DNA from: Pediococcus acidilactici DSM 20284
GTDB taxonomy: Bacteria > Bacillota > Bacilli > Lactobacillales > Lactobacillaceae
NCBI RefSeq assembly: GCF_000146325.1
Contig: NZ_GL397067.1
Coordinates: 375,747-439,746 of the forward strand
Reading direction: 5' to 3'
DNA: 64,000 bases
Shown: in pieces, positions 45,933 to 57,286 of the stretch
Numbering within the stretch: the first letter of the stretch is position 1
How the letters are laid out: the number at the start of each line of letters is the position of its first letter
Position numbers and translations under genes: made by a program
Notes under the pieces: generated by a model
Told to the model about the DNA's origin: nothing
Seen by the model: the letters and a program-made list of their open reading frames with translations, nothing else
Databases searched by the model: none

Positions 45933-48386
45933 TTATTTCGCTTCGTTGACTGCTGGATCCAATGTTTTCAAGCGCATTGAAAGCGGATTACCCTCGGAGT
46001 CAATATCGATCACAAAACTACCGTTGGAATAACGTTCATTTAACGGATGTTCCATCGGCAAAATGTCATGAACTAAGCCGCGGGAAGTTAGAACTTCAAA
46101 GGCTTGGTGTTCGTTAACTACCGCAATATCAACCACCCGGTGAGGTTCTTTCTTAAGTTCACGCAAAATTTGTACTCCGCGCCGAGCTCGACTCGTTACG
46201 CTAATTTCGCTAACCTTCATCCGCTTGAAGGAACCGCGGTTAGTTATTAAGCCAATCTGGTCTTCATCGTTAACTAGCACAAAGTTAGCTACCTGATCAT
46301 CCCTCAAGTCCATTGATTTAACGCCGGCAGCCCGGGGTCCTACGGTTGGAATTTCAACTAAGTCGTAGCGTAAACCATAACCATGTTCACTCGCTAATAG
46401 AATGGTTGCTGGAGCAGTTTTAGGATCTACTTGCACAACGTTAACTACCTTAGCACCTTGCTTTTTCAACTTAGCGTAGGTAATGGCTTTTTTACGATAG
46501 GTTCGCCCTGGTTTCAAATCTTGCAAAGCAGTTTGCTTAATGTATCCATCATCCGTCGCGATCAAGAAATTAATTGGTTGTTTAAAGTTTTTGACATCAT
46601 AGGCCTTTAAGATAATTTCATCGTCAGCTAACCCAATAGTCTGGGAAACGTGTTCTCCAGTATCTTTCCAACGCGCTTCGGTAATTTCATATACCGGCCG
46701 GTAAATCAAATTACCTTTATTGGTAAACATCAACAGATGATCTAAGGTGCTCAATTCATGTTTGAAAACGGGTTGGTCGCCATCTTTAAGGCCATCTTCA
46801 TCCGCAGACGCTTTATAAGAACGCAAGCTGCTGCGTTTTAGATAACCTGCTTGGCTAACTAACACCATCACTTGTTCTTCCGGTACGGTAACCGTGCGAT
46901 CAATCTTAATTTCTTCAATTTCGTCCTGAATTTCTGATAAGCGCGGTGTGGCATATTGCTTTTTAACCTTCCGCAATTCTGCTGATAATACCCGTGATAA
47001 CTTAGCTGGATCGTTAAGAATTTGGTTAAACTCGGCAATCGATTCGTTTAATTGCTGAGCTTCCGTCTTTAGCTCCGTTACGTCGGTATTAGTCAAACGA
47101 TAAAGTTGCAAGGAAACGATTGATTCGGCTTGCTTTTCACTAAAGTCAAACCGTTCCACCAAGTTGTGCTTAGCATCCTTTTTGTCTTTACTACCCCGGA
47201 TAGTTTTGATCACTTGATCCAGAATTGAAAGGGCCTTAATCAAGCCGTCAACGATGTGTAAACGGGCCTCTGCCTTTTGCAAATTAAATTGCGTTCGCTT
47301 AGTGATTACTTCTTTTTGGAAGTCCACGTAAGCTTGAATGATTGGCTTAAGCCCCATTCGTTCGGGACGTAACTTATTGATTGCGACCATGTTGAAATTA
47401 TAAGAAACCTGTAAGTCGGTGTTCTTTAATAGATAGTTGAGCACCCCTTGGGCATCAACGTCCTTCTTTAATTCAATCGCGATTGATAGGCCTTCACGGT
47501 CGGATTCGTCACGTACTTCAGCAATTCCATCGATCTTTTTCATTACCCGAATTTCATCAATTTTTTTAACTAGTTGCGCTTTATTAACTTCGTAAGGAAT
47601 TTCCGTAATTCGAATTTGCTGTTTGCTACCGCGCAATTGCTCAATGGCTGTCCGAGAACGGACGACCACTCGGCCCCGACCGGTTTTATAAGCTTGTTTT
47701 AAGCCGTCACGTCCTTGGACAATTCCACCAGTGGGAAAATCGGGACCTTTAACAAATTCCATCAATTTTTCTAACGAAGGATCTGGATGTTTGATGGTAT
47801 ATAAAACGGCGTCAATTACTTCCCCAATATTGTGTGGAGGAATTTCCGTCGCGTAACCAGCAGAGATCCCCGTTGCTCCATTCACCAAGAGGTTCGGGAA
47901 ACGCGCCGGTAGAACGGTGGGTTCGTACTCCGTATCATCGAAATTTAGCACCATGTCGACCGTTTCTTTGTCGATATCTTGCAGCATTTCTTCGGCTGCC
48001 TGGCTCAACCGCGCCTCGGTATACCGCATTGCGGCTGGGGGATCATTGTCAATCGAACCATTGTTACCATGCATTTCAATTAACGGCACTCGCAGTTTCC
48101 AGTTTTGACTCATGCGGACTAAAGCTTCATAGATGGAACTATCACCATGCGGATGAAAATTACCCATTACGTTACCGACTGATTTAGCCGATTTACGAAA
48201 GGCTTTATCATGAGTATTACCATCTTTATTCATTGCAAAGAGGATGCGTCGTTGCACGGGCTTTAAGCCATCGCGAACGTCAGGCAACGCGCGTTCTTGG
48301 ATGATATATTTAGAATACCGTCCAAAACGGTCGCCCATAATATCTTCAAGTGCTAATTCTTGAATTTTTGATTGATTATCAGCCAT
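45933..48386 (-). CDS. parC: DNA topoisomerase IV subunit A
   Basis: Decatenates daughter chromosomes. 817 residues. Catalytic Tyr122 in AMRYTEARLS; the quinolone-resistance region reads HPHGDSSIYEA, with Ser and Glu at the positions that mutate on resistance, so this copy is of the susceptible type. The C-terminal part has six beta-pinwheel repeats. It follows parE by 18 bases in one operon; AAAAGGGG before the start. Confidence 0.96.
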   Translation of the reverse strand: MADNQSKIQELALEDIMGDRFGRYSKYIIQERALPDVRDGLKPVQRRILFAMNKDGNTHDKAFRKSAKSVGNVMGNFHPHGDSSIYEALVRMSQNWKLRVPLIEMHGNNGSIDNDPPAAMRYTEARLSQAAEEMLQDIDKETVDMVLNFDDTEYEPTVLPARFPNLLVNGATGISAGYATEIPPHNIGEVIDAVLYTIKHPDPSLEKLMEFVKGPDFPTGGIVQGRDGLKQAYKTGRGRVVVRSRTAIEQLRGSKQQIRITEIPYEVNKAQLVKKIDEIRVMKKIDGIAEVRDESDREGLSIAIELKKDVDAQGVLNYLLKNTDLQVSYNFNMVAINKLRPERMGLKPIIQAYVDFQKEVITKRTQFNLQKAEARLHIVDGLIKALSILDQVIKTIRGSKDKKDAKHNLVERFDFSEKQAESIVSLQLYRLTNTDVTELKTEAQQLNESIAEFNQILNDPAKLSRVLSAELRKVKKQYATPRLSEIQDEIEEIKIDRTVTVPEEQVMVLVSQAGYLKRSSLRSYKASADEDGLKDGDQPVFKHELSTLDHLLMFTNKGNLIYRPVYEITEARWKDTGEHVSQTIGLADDEIILKAYDVKNFKQPINFLIATDDGYIKQTALQDLKPGRTYRKKAITYAKLKKQGAKVVNVVQVDPKTAPATILLASEHGYGLRYDLVEIPTVGPRAAGVKSMDLRDDQVANFVLVNDEDQIGLITNRGSFKRMKVSEISVTSRARRGVQILRELKKEPHRVVDIAVVNEHQAFEVLTSRGLVHDILPMEHPLNERYSNGSFVIDIDSEGNPLSMRLKTLDPAVNEAK

Positions 48387-48404
48387 TCGGATTCCCCTTT
48401 TACT

Positions 48405-50450
48405 CTAGTTATTTTCTAAATCTAATTTTAATTCTTCAAACGTTTCGTTTTCTTTTCCTTTAGGGGTAGTTGGCTTAGATTCATGTTCAGCTTTAACAGC
48501 TTCGTTATCAAGCAAGCTACCATCCTCTTCGAGGGTGAAGGAAACGTTGCTTTCAATCCACTTCCGACGTGGTTCAACCTTATCACCCATTAAAGTGGTT
48601 ACCCGGCGCTCAGCTAAGGTATCATCGTCAATTCGAACCCGCACTAAGGTCCGGGTATCCGGATTCATGGTGGTTTCCCATAGCTGATCGGCGTTCATTT
48701 CACCAAGTCCCTTAAACCGTTGCAAGGAAAAACCGCGGCCCATTTTTTTGCTAACTTCCTCAAGCTCTTCATCGGTCCACGCGTATTCAATCTTGGTCTT
48801 TTTATTAGCGCCCTTTTGTAGCTTATAAAGGGGTGGCAAAGCGATGTAAATCTTACCAGCATCGATCATTGGACGCATATATTTATAAAAGAACGTCAAC
48901 AATAGTGTCTGGATGTGGGCTCCATCGGTATCCGCATCGGTCATGATAATTACTTTGTCATAATTGCTATCTTCAACCTTAAACTCGGGACCTACTCCAG
49001 CGCCAATGGTGTAAATGATCGTGTTGATTTCTTCGTTTTTTACGATGTCTTGTAGCTTAGCTTTTTCCGTGTTCAAAACCTTACCACGAAGCGGCAGGAT
49101 TGCTTGGAATTTACGGTTACGGCCTTGCTTAGCACTACCTCCCGCAGAATCCCCTTCGACAAGGAACAACTCATTTTTCTTAGCGTTTTTGGATTGAGCA
49201 GGAGTCAGTTTACCAGATAAAATCCGATCTTGCTTTTTGCGACGTTTGCCGGTTCGGGATTCGTCCCGTGCTTTTCGCGCAGCCACGCGCGCATCACGAG
49301 CATTGATTGCTTTACGAACTAGTTGTTGAGCAAATTCCCCATTTTCCATCAAGAAGAAGCCCAGTTGTTCACTAACCACGGCTTCAACAATTGGACGAGC
49401 TTCAGGAGTTCCCAATTTTTCTTTGGTTTGACCTTCAAACTCAAGTAATTCTTCAGGAACCCGAATTGAAATCACTGCCGACAAACCTTCTCGAACATCA
49501 GAGCCTTCCAAGTTTTTATCTTTTTCCTTTAAAAGTCCGACTTTTCGAGCAAATTCGTTGAAGGCCTTGGTCCAACCCGAACGCATCCCTACTTCGTGGG
49601 TTCCGCCATCCTTAGTCCGGACGTTATTAACGAATGACAACACGGTTTCGGAGTAACCATCGTTATATTGTCCAGCAATTTCAACTTCAATGCCGTGTTT
49701 AGAACCGTCGAAGTACATGATGTTTCCCAGAGTATCCTTATCTTCGTTAAGGTATTCTACGAACTCCTTAATCCCTTCTTCATAAAGATATTCTTCAGCT
49801 TGCTCATGTCCCGCACGTTCATCAGTAAGGGTAATCTTAACCCCCTTTAGTAAGAAGGCAGATTCACGTAGTCGAACCGCTAAGGTATTAAAGTTAAAAA
49901 CCGTCGTGGTAAAAATCGTCGGATCCGGTTTGAAAGTTACCGTAGTCCCGTTAGATTCTTTGGTTTTTCCCACTTTTTTTAGCGTTCCGACCGGATGTCC
50001 GCCATTCACGAAGTTTTCTTCGTATTTCATTTTGTCCCGAACGATTTCCACCGTTAGTTTTTCAGACAATGCGTTTACCACGCTTGCCCCCACTCCGTGC
50101 AATCCTCCCGAAGTCTTATAACCGCCTTGGCCGAATTTTCCTCCGGCGTGTAAAACGGTAAAGATTACTTCGGCAGTCGGTTTGCCAGACTTATGCATTC
50201 CAACTGGCATTCCGCGTCCGTGGTCCACGACCGTAATACTGTTATCTGAGCGGATTGTGACATTAATTTCTTTTCCGTACCCAGCTAACGCTTCATCGAC
50301 TGCATTATCAACAATTTCATAAACGAGATGATGTAATCCGCGTCCATCAGTGGATCCGATGTACATTCCGGGGCGTTTTCGAACGGCTTCAAGCCCTTCA
50401 AGCACCTGGATGGAAGAATCATCATATGTTGTTTTACCTATTTTTGCCAT
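48405..50450 (-). CDS. parE: DNA topoisomerase IV subunit B
   Basis: ATPase subunit of topoisomerase IV. 681 residues. GHKL ATPase motifs EIVDNAVDEALAGYG, VDHGRGMPVG and GGLHGVGASVVNAL, then the TOPRIM domain with VEGDSAGGSAKQGR and MTDADTDGAHIQ. It is told apart from GyrB by operon partner parC. AAAGGAGTAACGTG leads the ATG; promoter-like TATGAT lies upstream, facing plsY. Confidence 0.96.
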   Translation of the reverse strand: MAKIGKTTYDDSSIQVLEGLEAVRKRPGMYIGSTDGRGLHHLVYEIVDNAVDEALAGYGKEINVTIRSDNSITVVDHGRGMPVGMHKSGKPTAEVIFTVLHAGGKFGQGGYKTSGGLHGVGASVVNALSEKLTVEIVRDKMKYEENFVNGGHPVGTLKKVGKTKESNGTTVTFKPDPTIFTTTVFNFNTLAVRLRESAFLLKGVKITLTDERAGHEQAEEYLYEEGIKEFVEYLNEDKDTLGNIMYFDGSKHGIEVEIAGQYNDGYSETVLSFVNNVRTKDGGTHEVGMRSGWTKAFNEFARKVGLLKEKDKNLEGSDVREGLSAVISIRVPEELLEFEGQTKEKLGTPEARPIVEAVVSEQLGFFLMENGEFAQQLVRKAINARDARVAARKARDESRTGKRRKKQDRILSGKLTPAQSKNAKKNELFLVEGDSAGGSAKQGRNRKFQAILPLRGKVLNTEKAKLQDIVKNEEINTIIYTIGAGVGPEFKVEDSNYDKVIIMTDADTDGAHIQTLLLTFFYKYMRPMIDAGKIYIALPPLYKLQKGANKKTKIEYAWTDEELEEVSKKMGRGFSLQRFKGLGEMNADQLWETTMNPDTRTLVRVRIDDDTLAERRVTTLMGDKVEPRRKWIESNVSFTLEEDGSLLDNEAVKAEHESKPTTPKGKENETFEELKLDLENN

Positions 50451-50619
50451 TCACGTTACTCCTTTAAGGTCAGTACTATTATCATAACTTATTTTTAATC
50501 TGATGAAAACATTTCGATAAATGTTATAATACTGCATTGTGACTGAAATTTTATCACTGTTAAAAACCGTGCTAAAATTTATTGAAACTTAAATTATTAA
50601 TTAGAAAAGAGGAAGTCCC

Positions 50620-51231
50620 ATGTTAAAGATTTTAATCATGTTGGTGATTGCCTACTTATTGGGCTCGATTCCCTCGGGAGTGTTGGTCGCCAAACATTTT
50701 AACAAAGATTTACATAAAGAAGGTAGCGGAAACACCGGGACAACCAATACGTTTCGGGTTCTCGGCGTTAAACCTGGATTACTAGTTTTGTTAATGGACC
50801 TTTTAAAAGGAACTTTAGCCACGTTACAACCCATCGTTTTTCATGTTACCACGGTTAACCCCCTCATTATTGGCTTAGCGGCCATTTTAGGGCACACCTT
50901 TTCCGTTTTTGACGAATTTCGTGGTGGTAAAGCGGTAGCCACTAGTGCGGGAATGCTGTTAGCGTACAACCCCAGCTACTTCATCATTGCTTGCTGTCTA
51001 TTTGTTGGTTTCATCTACATTTCCAGCATGGTTAGTTTTTCGAGCATCGTTTCGGCAATCTTACTCGTTATTATTTCGTTTTTCTACCATGATTGGGTGC
51101 TTTCAGTAGTGGCCATTGGGCTAACTAGTTTTATTATTTATCGTCATCGTTCGAACATCAGTCGAATCTTGAGCGGAAATGAGAACCTGGTTCCCTTTGG
51201 GATCTATTACCGTCTCAAGCATAAAGGCTAA
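50620..51231 (+). CDS. plsY: Acyl-phosphate:glycerol-3-phosphate acyltransferase
   Basis: First acylation in phospholipid synthesis, using acyl-phosphate. 203 residues, five to six membrane helices. Motif 1 YLLGSIPSGVLVAKHF, motif 2 GSGNTGTTNTFRVLG and motif 3 FRGGKAVATSAG are complete. AAAGAGGAAG precedes the ATG; TATAAT at 50525-50530 may be the -10 element. Always located next to parE-parC in Firmicutes. Confidence 0.96.
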   Translation: MLKILIMLVIAYLLGSIPSGVLVAKHFNKDLHKEGSGNTGTTNTFRVLGVKPGLLVLLMDLLKGTLATLQPIVFHVTTVNPLIIGLAAILGHTFSVFDEFRGGKAVATSAGMLLAYNPSYFIIACCLFVGFIYISSMVSFSSIVSAILLVIISFFYHDWVLSVVAIGLTSFIIYRHRSNISRILSGNENLVPFGIYYRLKHKG

Positions 51232-51234
51232 ACT

Positions 51235-51272
51235 AAAAACCCTTGAAACTTATCTTAGTTTCAGGGGTTTTG
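51235..51272. terminator. Terminator after plsY
   Basis: AAAAACCCTTGAAACT / AGTTTCAGGGGTTTTG, a stem of about 15 pairs with T-run; also lies just past the epimerase stop and may serve both. Confidence 0.85.
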
Positions 51273-51276
51273 TTTT

Positions 51277-52161
51277 TTAGAAGAATGAAATTGTGAAGCT
51301 TTGGTTAAACGTCTCTCCAGCGGCTAATTGGTTCATTCCTAATTTTTCACTCAATTCGCCATTAAAGTCTACGGTATCCGCAATCCCCCACCAAGGTTCC
51401 AAACAAACGAAGTCTCCTTCAGCAGGATATGGGGACCAAATTCCCAGATAAGGCGCATCTTCCACCGTAAGGGCGACCCCATGGTCATTAACACTATTTT
51501 CTAGCATTACGGTCGTTGACTTTCGTTGAAGGTCAAGAATTAATGCATCTTCAGCGAAGAGCTCGTGACTTAACGCAATTGGCTGCGTAGCATCAAGATC
51601 CTGCAAATGTTTTGGATCTGTGTAAGGTGCTTGTAACGGAATTTGATTGAAAACTTTTTTAGGAGCAATCCGCATTTGACTTTCCGCCATCCCGATCCTT
51701 GGGTCACCTAGGTTAAGGTTAAATCCCGGGTGACCACCGATTGCAAACCAGAGACCGTCCTTTTCAGCCGGATTATGAACTTCGTAACGTTCGGTTAGTT
51801 CGTGGTCGTGTAGTTCAAAATGCAACCGTAAATCAAAATCAAACGGGAATTTTTCGCGCGTTTCCGCGGTACTCTTTAATTCCATTACCACTTGTTCGTC
51901 ACTTGCTGAAATCACCGTAAAGCGCATGTCGCGAGCAAAACCGTGTTGCCCCATTGGATAACGCATGCCGTTAACCTTAAATTGATCGTCTTTTAAGCGA
52001 CCCACGAACGGAAAGAGAACGGGAGCATGTCTCCCCCAGATTTGGGGATCGGCTTGCCAAACGTACTCAATTTGGTCGTCGTTAGACTTAACGCTGGTTA
52101 GCTCCGCGCCTAATTCATCAATTGTGACCGTTAAAAATTTATTTTTTAAAACTGCCGCCAT
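51277..52161 (-). CDS. Aldose 1-epimerase family protein (LacX type)
   Basis: 294 residues of the galactose-mutarotase beta-sandwich family; the WGRHAPVLFPFVGRL block (about 42-56) and IGGHPGFNLN with the catalytic His point to the LacX subgroup. The catalytic base region near the C-terminus is WWGIAD. It probably interconverts anomers of a sugar or sugar-phosphate; the substrate is unknown. It follows hslU by 12 bases on the same strand. Confidence 0.87.
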   Translation of the reverse strand: MAAVLKNKFLTVTIDELGAELTSVKSNDDQIEYVWQADPQIWGRHAPVLFPFVGRLKDDQFKVNGMRYPMGQHGFARDMRFTVISASDEQVVMELKSTAETREKFPFDFDLRLHFELHDHELTERYEVHNPAEKDGLWFAIGGHPGFNLNLGDPRIGMAESQMRIAPKKVFNQIPLQAPYTDPKHLQDLDATQPIALSHELFAEDALILDLQRKSTTVMLENSVNDHGVALTVEDAPYLGIWSPYPAEGDFVCLEPWWGIADTVDFNGELSEKLGMNQLAAGETFNQSFTISFF

Positions 52162-52173
52162 AAAAATTGCCTC

Positions 52174-53586
52174 CTACAAGATAAACTCGCTCAAGTCTTT
52201 GTTACCCGCGATGCTACCAATCTTACTATCAACGTATTTTTCGGTAATGGTTACTTCGCCCATTTCCATCGATGGACCTTCAAAGAGGATGTCTTCCAAT
52301 AGTTTTTCTAGAATGGTATGCAAACGCCGCGCACCAATGTTTTCCGTTTCATGGTTAACTTGTTCAGCAATTTCAGCAATTCGTTCAATTGCTTCGATAG
52401 TAAAGGTAACTTTCACGTTATCCGTGCCAATTAGGGCAATGTATTGCTTAACCAATGCATTCTTTGGTTCGGTAAGGATCTTGACAAAGTCGTCCTTCGA
52501 AAGGTCGTTTAGTTCAACCCGAATTGGGAAACGACCCTGCAATTCAGCAATTAAATCGCTAGGCTTGCTTTCGTGAAACGCCCCCGAACCGATGAAGAGG
52601 ATGTGGCTGGTGTCTACCAAACCATACTTAGTGTTAACTTGAGACCCTTCTACAATTGGTAAAATGTCTCGTTGCACCCCTTGCCGGGACACGTCGCTAG
52701 AAGTGTTTTGTCCTGAACCAGTGATCTTATCAATTTCATCAATGAAGATAATTCCGGTGTTTTCCGCCCGTTGGATTGCATTATGATACAGATCCCCATG
52801 GTTAACTAATTTGTCGGACTCTTCTTTAATTAGAATTTCACGAGCTTCCCGCACGGGTACCGTTCGACTAATTTTCTTCTTTGGTAAGAGCCCGCTCAAC
52901 GATTCGTTAAGATCGATGCCCATTTGGTTCATCATATTGTTATTATTATTTTGCTTAGGGTCGTCCATTTCAATGGTGACCATCTCGTTTTCGAGGAGTC
53001 CCTTAGCTAACTTGCTTGCCGTGTCCATCCGCTTTTCCTTGATGTCATCCGGCACATTTTGTCCACTTGGTTGAAAATCAGTTGGTGTCTTTCCCTGTTG
53101 CATTTGCGTAAACATGTTCATCATGTTTTGGAAGTCTACCGCTGAATTTTGCTTAGGATCTTCTGGCACCGGTACAAGCAATTCGACAATGCGGTGATCC
53201 GCATTCTTAGCTGCTTCCATCCGGACATCCTTAAAGGCCCGTTCTTCTTCTAAATGCACAGCATTTTCAACTAAGTCACGCACCATCGACTCAACGTCCC
53301 GTCCGACGTAACCAACTTCGGTAAACTTAGTTGCTTCGACCTTCACAAAGGGAGCGTTAACGATTTTGGCCAACCGCCGGGCAATTTCAGTTTTGCCGAC
53401 CCCGGTTGGTCCAATCATTAGTAGGTTCTTGGGGGTGATGTCTTCTTGCATGTCGGCAGAAAGCTGAAGCCGCCGGTAACGATTCCGTAAAGCAACCGCA
53501 ACGGCACGCTTAGCTGATTTTTGACCAATTACAAATTCGTCTAATTGGTTAACAATTTCTTGCGGGGTTAGGTTCTCTTTTAACAT
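52174..53586 (-). CDS. hslU: ATP-dependent protease ATPase subunit HslU (ClpY)
   Basis: AAA+ unfoldase of the HslUV protease. 470 residues. Walker A GPTGVGKTEIARR (about 58-70), pore motif GYVGRD, the I-domain insertion (about 115-245), Walker B IIFIDEIDKI, and the sensor RRLHTILE and C-terminal EFIL tail that docks into HslV. It follows hslV by 3 bases, the codVWX-type operon. Confidence 0.97.
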   Translation of the reverse strand: MLKENLTPQEIVNQLDEFVIGQKSAKRAVAVALRNRYRRLQLSADMQEDITPKNLLMIGPTGVGKTEIARRLAKIVNAPFVKVEATKFTEVGYVGRDVESMVRDLVENAVHLEEERAFKDVRMEAAKNADHRIVELLVPVPEDPKQNSAVDFQNMMNMFTQMQQGKTPTDFQPSGQNVPDDIKEKRMDTASKLAKGLLENEMVTIEMDDPKQNNNNNMMNQMGIDLNESLSGLLPKKKISRTVPVREAREILIKEESDKLVNHGDLYHNAIQRAENTGIIFIDEIDKITGSGQNTSSDVSRQGVQRDILPIVEGSQVNTKYGLVDTSHILFIGSGAFHESKPSDLIAELQGRFPIRVELNDLSKDDFVKILTEPKNALVKQYIALIGTDNVKVTFTIEAIERIAEIAEQVNHETENIGARRLHTILEKLLEDILFEGPSMEMGEVTITEKYVDSKIGSIAGNKDLSEFIL

Positions 53587-53589
53587 TGC

Positions 53590-54144
53590 TTAATTGTCCT
53601 CCTTGAAATCTAAGGCGATTACGTTGTGGTTAGTGAAAATATCAATATCTCCGGCAACGTTGATTGCGGTTTTAGCAATTTCCTTAGCGGTCATATCCTT
53701 GGCATGTTGTTTTAAAGCCTTAGCAGCTGCTAAAGCAAAGTTTCCGCCTGAACCAATGGCTAAAATTCCATCGTCCGGAGCGATTACTTCCCCACTTCCA
53801 GAAACCAAGTACATTTCCTTTTGATCCATTACGATCAACATGGCTTCCAGCTTTTGTAACTGTTGGTCGCCCCGCCAGATCTTTGCCAGTTCGACGGAAG
53901 CGCGTTGTAAATTACCGCTATATTCGGATAATTTCTTTTCAAATTTTTCTTCCAGGTTGAAAGCATCGGCCACACTGCCTGCAAAGCCCACGATGACTTT
54001 TCCATCGTAAATTCTGCGAACTTTTCGTGCCGTGCCCTTCATGATGAATTTTTCACCCATGGTAACCTGACCATCACCGGCCATGGCGTTTTCCCCATTG
54101 TGATTAATGGCGATTATGGTTGTTGCGTCAAATTTTACTGGCAT
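53590..54144 (-). CDS. hslV: ATP-dependent protease subunit HslV (ClpQ)
   Basis: Proteolytic core of HslUV. 184 residues from the ATG at 54144, which follows AAGGAGAAC. The [20 protein letters not shown] segment starts at residue 7, so as in Bacillus ClpQ a short N-terminal extension precedes the Thr pair used as nucleophile in other species. [14 protein letters not shown] and [10 protein letters not shown] are intact. The start five codons upstream lies on the Shine-Dalgarno sequence. Confidence 0.96.
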   Translation of the reverse strand: MPVKFDATTIIAINHNGENAMAGDGQVTMGEKFIMKGTARKVRRIYDGKVIVGFAGSVADAFNLEEKFEKKLSEYSGNLQRASVELAKIWRGDQQLQKLEAMLIVMDQKEMYLVSGSGEVIAPDDGILAIGSGGNFALAAAKALKQHAKDMTAKEIAKTAINVAGDIDIFTNHNVIALDFKEDN

Positions 54145-54164
54145 AATGTTCTCCTTCATTAAGA

Positions 54165-55070
54165 TTAAGACTTAGTCGAGCGCGGAAAAAACTTCCGATA
54201 GCTCTCTTGTAATTTTTCTTTTGTAACGTGCGTATAAATTTGGGTTGTTGAGAGGCTAGCGTGCCCTAGTAGTTCCTGAACGGTTCGTAAATCTGCACCA
54301 TTGTTTAACATAGCGGTTGCAAAACTATGACGGAGCATATGCGGATGAATTTTTCCGTTCAAACTACTGTTCTTGATAATTTGGTTTAAAACATATTCTA
54401 CTCCAGCCACGGTAATCGGCTGTCCATAATGGTTAACGAACACGTATTGATGAGTTTGGTGATACTTTTCCAATAGACTGGTCCACTCGTTTTGGTGGTA
54501 ATCCTCTAATGCATGCTTAGCATAACGACCGAAGGGCACGTAACGTTCCTTATTTCCCTTTCCTAAAACTAGGATGGTCTGCATAGAAAAGTCAATATCC
54601 GTCCAGCGTAAATTAGTACATTCACTAACCCGCATCCCGGTTCCGTAAAGTACCTCTAACAAAGCAGCGTTACGTAAATGCAAGGGACCTTGATCTTGAT
54701 AAACCGTATCAAAAAGCTGGTTCATCTCTTTTTCATAGAAAAAACGCGGAAGGTGGTCAGCGTGCTTTTTTAATTGCACAAATTCAAAAGGGTTTTTGGC
54801 AATCACGTCATTTTTTATCAAAAAACGATAAAAAGCACGTAAAGACGAGACTTTTCGTGAGATTGAGGTTCTTTTTAAATTTTGGTCAAAGAGGTAACTC
54901 ATGAAGACGTTCGCGTCAAAACGGTCCACTGCTAAAAGCTCCGGTTTATTTCCGGTAGTCTGAAGAAACTTTTGAAATTCTTGCAAGTCTTCCAGATAAG
55001 CTGTAACCGTTTTATCAGAATACTGCCGCTCCACGGTTAAATACCTTTTAAATTGCTCTATCCAGTCCAT
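54165..55070 (-). CDS. xerC: Tyrosine recombinase XerC (CodV)
   Basis: Resolves chromosome dimers at dif. 301 residues from the ATG at 55070 after GGAGGTTTTTTT; an earlier in-frame ATG at 55121 includes the Shine-Dalgarno region. SAM-like core-binding domain (1-90), then the catalytic domain with [14 protein letters not shown] (Arg), [13 protein letters not shown] (His-Arg) and [15 protein letters not shown] (His and the nucleophilic Tyr). Same operon as hslVU and topA. Confidence 0.95.
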   Translation of the reverse strand: MDWIEQFKRYLTVERQYSDKTVTAYLEDLQEFQKFLQTTGNKPELLAVDRFDANVFMSYLFDQNLKRTSISRKVSSLRAFYRFLIKNDVIAKNPFEFVQLKKHADHLPRFFYEKEMNQLFDTVYQDQGPLHLRNAALLEVLYGTGMRVSECTNLRWTDIDFSMQTILVLGKGNKERYVPFGRYAKHALEDYHQNEWTSLLEKYHQTHQYVFVNHYGQPITVAGVEYVLNQIIKNSSLNGKIHPHMLRHSFATAMLNNGADLRTVQELLGHASLSTTQIYTHVTKEKLQESYRKFFPRSTKS

Positions 55071-55141
55071 AAAAAAACCTCCAACAATTGACACTGTAGC
55101 AAATTGTGGAGGGAAACTCAATTTATTTATCGTTTTTTAAG

Positions 55142-57214
55142 CTATTTTTGAGGTTCTTCCTCGTAGTCATGATTTGGACAAACGATTTGTTTACCGCCCT
55201 TAATTTTCTTTTCAATTAAGAAGCTGTGACATACGGGACACTCCCGCGCAATTGGCTTGTCCCAAGAGACAAATTCACAATCTGGGTAACGCGAGCAACC
55301 GTAGAATACGCGTCCACGCTTGGATTTGCGTTCGATAATCTGTCCTTTATGGCATTGTGGACAGGTTACCCCAATTTCCTTAACAATTGCCTGGGTGTTA
55401 CGACAGTCAGGGAACCGGCTACAAGCAAAGAATTTACCATAGCGGCCCATTTTAACTACCATTGGTGCCCCACAGATCTCACAGTTAAAGCCGGCTGGTT
55501 CGTCTTTAATTTGAATCTTTTCAATTTGCCCCTGGGCTTTTTCCAATTCTTTAGCAAACGGCTTGTAATACCGGTCAACTACCTTAATCCAATTTTCCTT
55601 ACCCTCTTCAATGGAATCAAGGTCTTTTTCTAAGCCAGCGGTAAAATCAATGTTAACGATGTCCGGGAAGAAGTCGTAAATGATTTCGTTGACGATTTCT
55701 CCTAGCTCCGTTGGTTCGAAACGCCGGGAGACTAACTTAACGTAGTAGCGACGTTGAATCGTATCCAGGGTTGGTGCATAGGTAGATGGACGACCGACGC
55801 CGTTTTCTTCCAAAGCCTTGATCAAAGCGGCTTCAGTATAGCGGGCTGGTGGCTGAGTAAAGTGTTGGTTTGGATTATTATTAACCAGCTTAACTTGGTC
55901 GCCTTCGGCAAGGTTTGGCAGCACGTTATCCTTGTCCTTATTAGTTTTATACACCTTTGTGAACCCTTCAAACTTGGTCTTCGAACCGTTTGCCCGGTAC
56001 TGGACGTCGTTTTGTTCAATTGTAACGGTCATCGTATCGGAAACTTCGGGCGTCATTTGACTTGCAACAAACCGGGCCCAAATTAGTTTATAAAGCTTAA
56101 ATTGGTCGTTATTAAGGTACTCTTTAATTTGTTCCGGCGTCCGCTTAACCGAAGAAGGACGGATCGCTTCGTGGGCGTCTTGCGCCCCTTCCGGCATCTT
56201 CCCCTTCCGTGGCTTAGTAGCCGCGTATTCTGCACCGTATTGATCATGAATAAATAAGGAAGTTTCGTGCTTAGCAACTTCTGAAATTCGGGTCGAGTCC
56301 GTCCGCATATAGGTGATCAACCCAACCGTTCCTTCTTTACCAATGTTAATTCCTTCATAAAGCTGTTGAGCGGTCATCATGGTTTTACGAGTCCGGAAAT
56401 TAAGGGTTTTATTAGCCTCTTGTTGCATAGAACTCGTGGTAAACGCCGCTGCTGGGTACCGCTTCCGTTCACGCCGTTTAACTTCCGTAATGTCAAAGTC
56501 GCCTTTAGGGTCAATGTTCTTTAGGACTTCTTGGACCTTTTCATTATTTGGTAACTTCATTTTTTTATGGTGCATACCATAAAAACTAGCCTTAAACTTT
56601 GAACGGCCCTTTTTAAATTCAGAATCAATTGACCAGTACTCTTCGGGTTTAAAGGCGTCGATTTCTTTTTCACGTTTAATGATTAAGCTTAACGCGATGG
56701 ATTGCACTCGACCCGCACTGAGGCCCTTTTTAACTTTTTGCCAGAGCAATGGTGAAATTGAATACCCCACTAACCGGTCTAAAATCCGGCGCGCTTGTTG
56801 GGCATCAACCAAGGTAGTGTCAATGCTGCGCGGGGTTTTAAAGGCGTTTTTAACCGCGTCTTTAGTAATTTCGTTAAATACCACCCGATTCTTATCTTTC
56901 GGATCTAGTCCTAATAGGTAGGAAAGGTGCCACGCAATTGCTTCTCCTTCCCGGTCCGGGTCAGAAGCAAGGTAAACCTTTTTAGCTTTTTTGGCTTCTT
57001 TACGTAAATTTTTAATGGTGTCACCCTTACCGCGGATCGAAATGTAGTGGGGCTCGTAGTCGTTTTCAATATCGACTCCCATTTTACTTTTCGGTAGATC
57101 CCGGATGTGGCCTAAACTAGCCACGACTTTATAAGAGCGACCCAAGTATTTTTCAATGGTTTTTGCCTTAGAAGGTGATTCTACGATCACCAAGTTTTTT
57201 TTAGTAGTCGGCAT
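55142..57214 (-). CDS. topA: DNA topoisomerase I
   Basis: Relaxes negative supercoils. 690 residues: TOPRIM domain ([17 protein letters not shown] at the start, [14 protein letters not shown]), catalytic Tyr in [13 protein letters not shown], and three C-terminal zinc fingers ([23 protein letters not shown] starts). AAAGGAGCAAC precedes the ATG. Upstream are a TTGACA box and a T-box-like motif (57287-57300). It is followed by xerC. Confidence 0.97.
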   Translation of the reverse strand: MPTTKKNLVIVESPSKAKTIEKYLGRSYKVVASLGHIRDLPKSKMGVDIENDYEPHYISIRGKGDTIKNLRKEAKKAKKVYLASDPDREGEAIAWHLSYLLGLDPKDKNRVVFNEITKDAVKNAFKTPRSIDTTLVDAQQARRILDRLVGYSISPLLWQKVKKGLSAGRVQSIALSLIIKREKEIDAFKPEEYWSIDSEFKKGRSKFKASFYGMHHKKMKLPNNEKVQEVLKNIDPKGDFDITEVKRRERKRYPAAAFTTSSMQQEANKTLNFRTRKTMMTAQQLYEGINIGKEGTVGLITYMRTDSTRISEVAKHETSLFIHDQYGAEYAATKPRKGKMPEGAQDAHEAIRPSSVKRTPEQIKEYLNNDQFKLYKLIWARFVASQMTPEVSDTMTVTIEQNDVQYRANGSKTKFEGFTKVYKTNKDKDNVLPNLAEGDQVKLVNNNPNQHFTQPPARYTEAALIKALEENGVGRPSTYAPTLDTIQRRYYVKLVSRRFEPTELGEIVNEIIYDFFPDIVNIDFTAGLEKDLDSIEEGKENWIKVVDRYYKPFAKELEKAQGQIEKIQIKDEPAGFNCEICGAPMVVKMGRYGKFFACSRFPDCRNTQAIVKEIGVTCPQCHKGQIIERKSKRGRVFYGCSRYPDCEFVSWDKPIARECPVCHSFLIEKKIKGGKQIVCPNHDYEEEPQK

Positions 57215-57286
57215 TTGTTGCTCCTTTGCCTTAAATTAGAATTTATAGTCACCATGTTATTGCATTAGAATCTAAATTGTCAAATA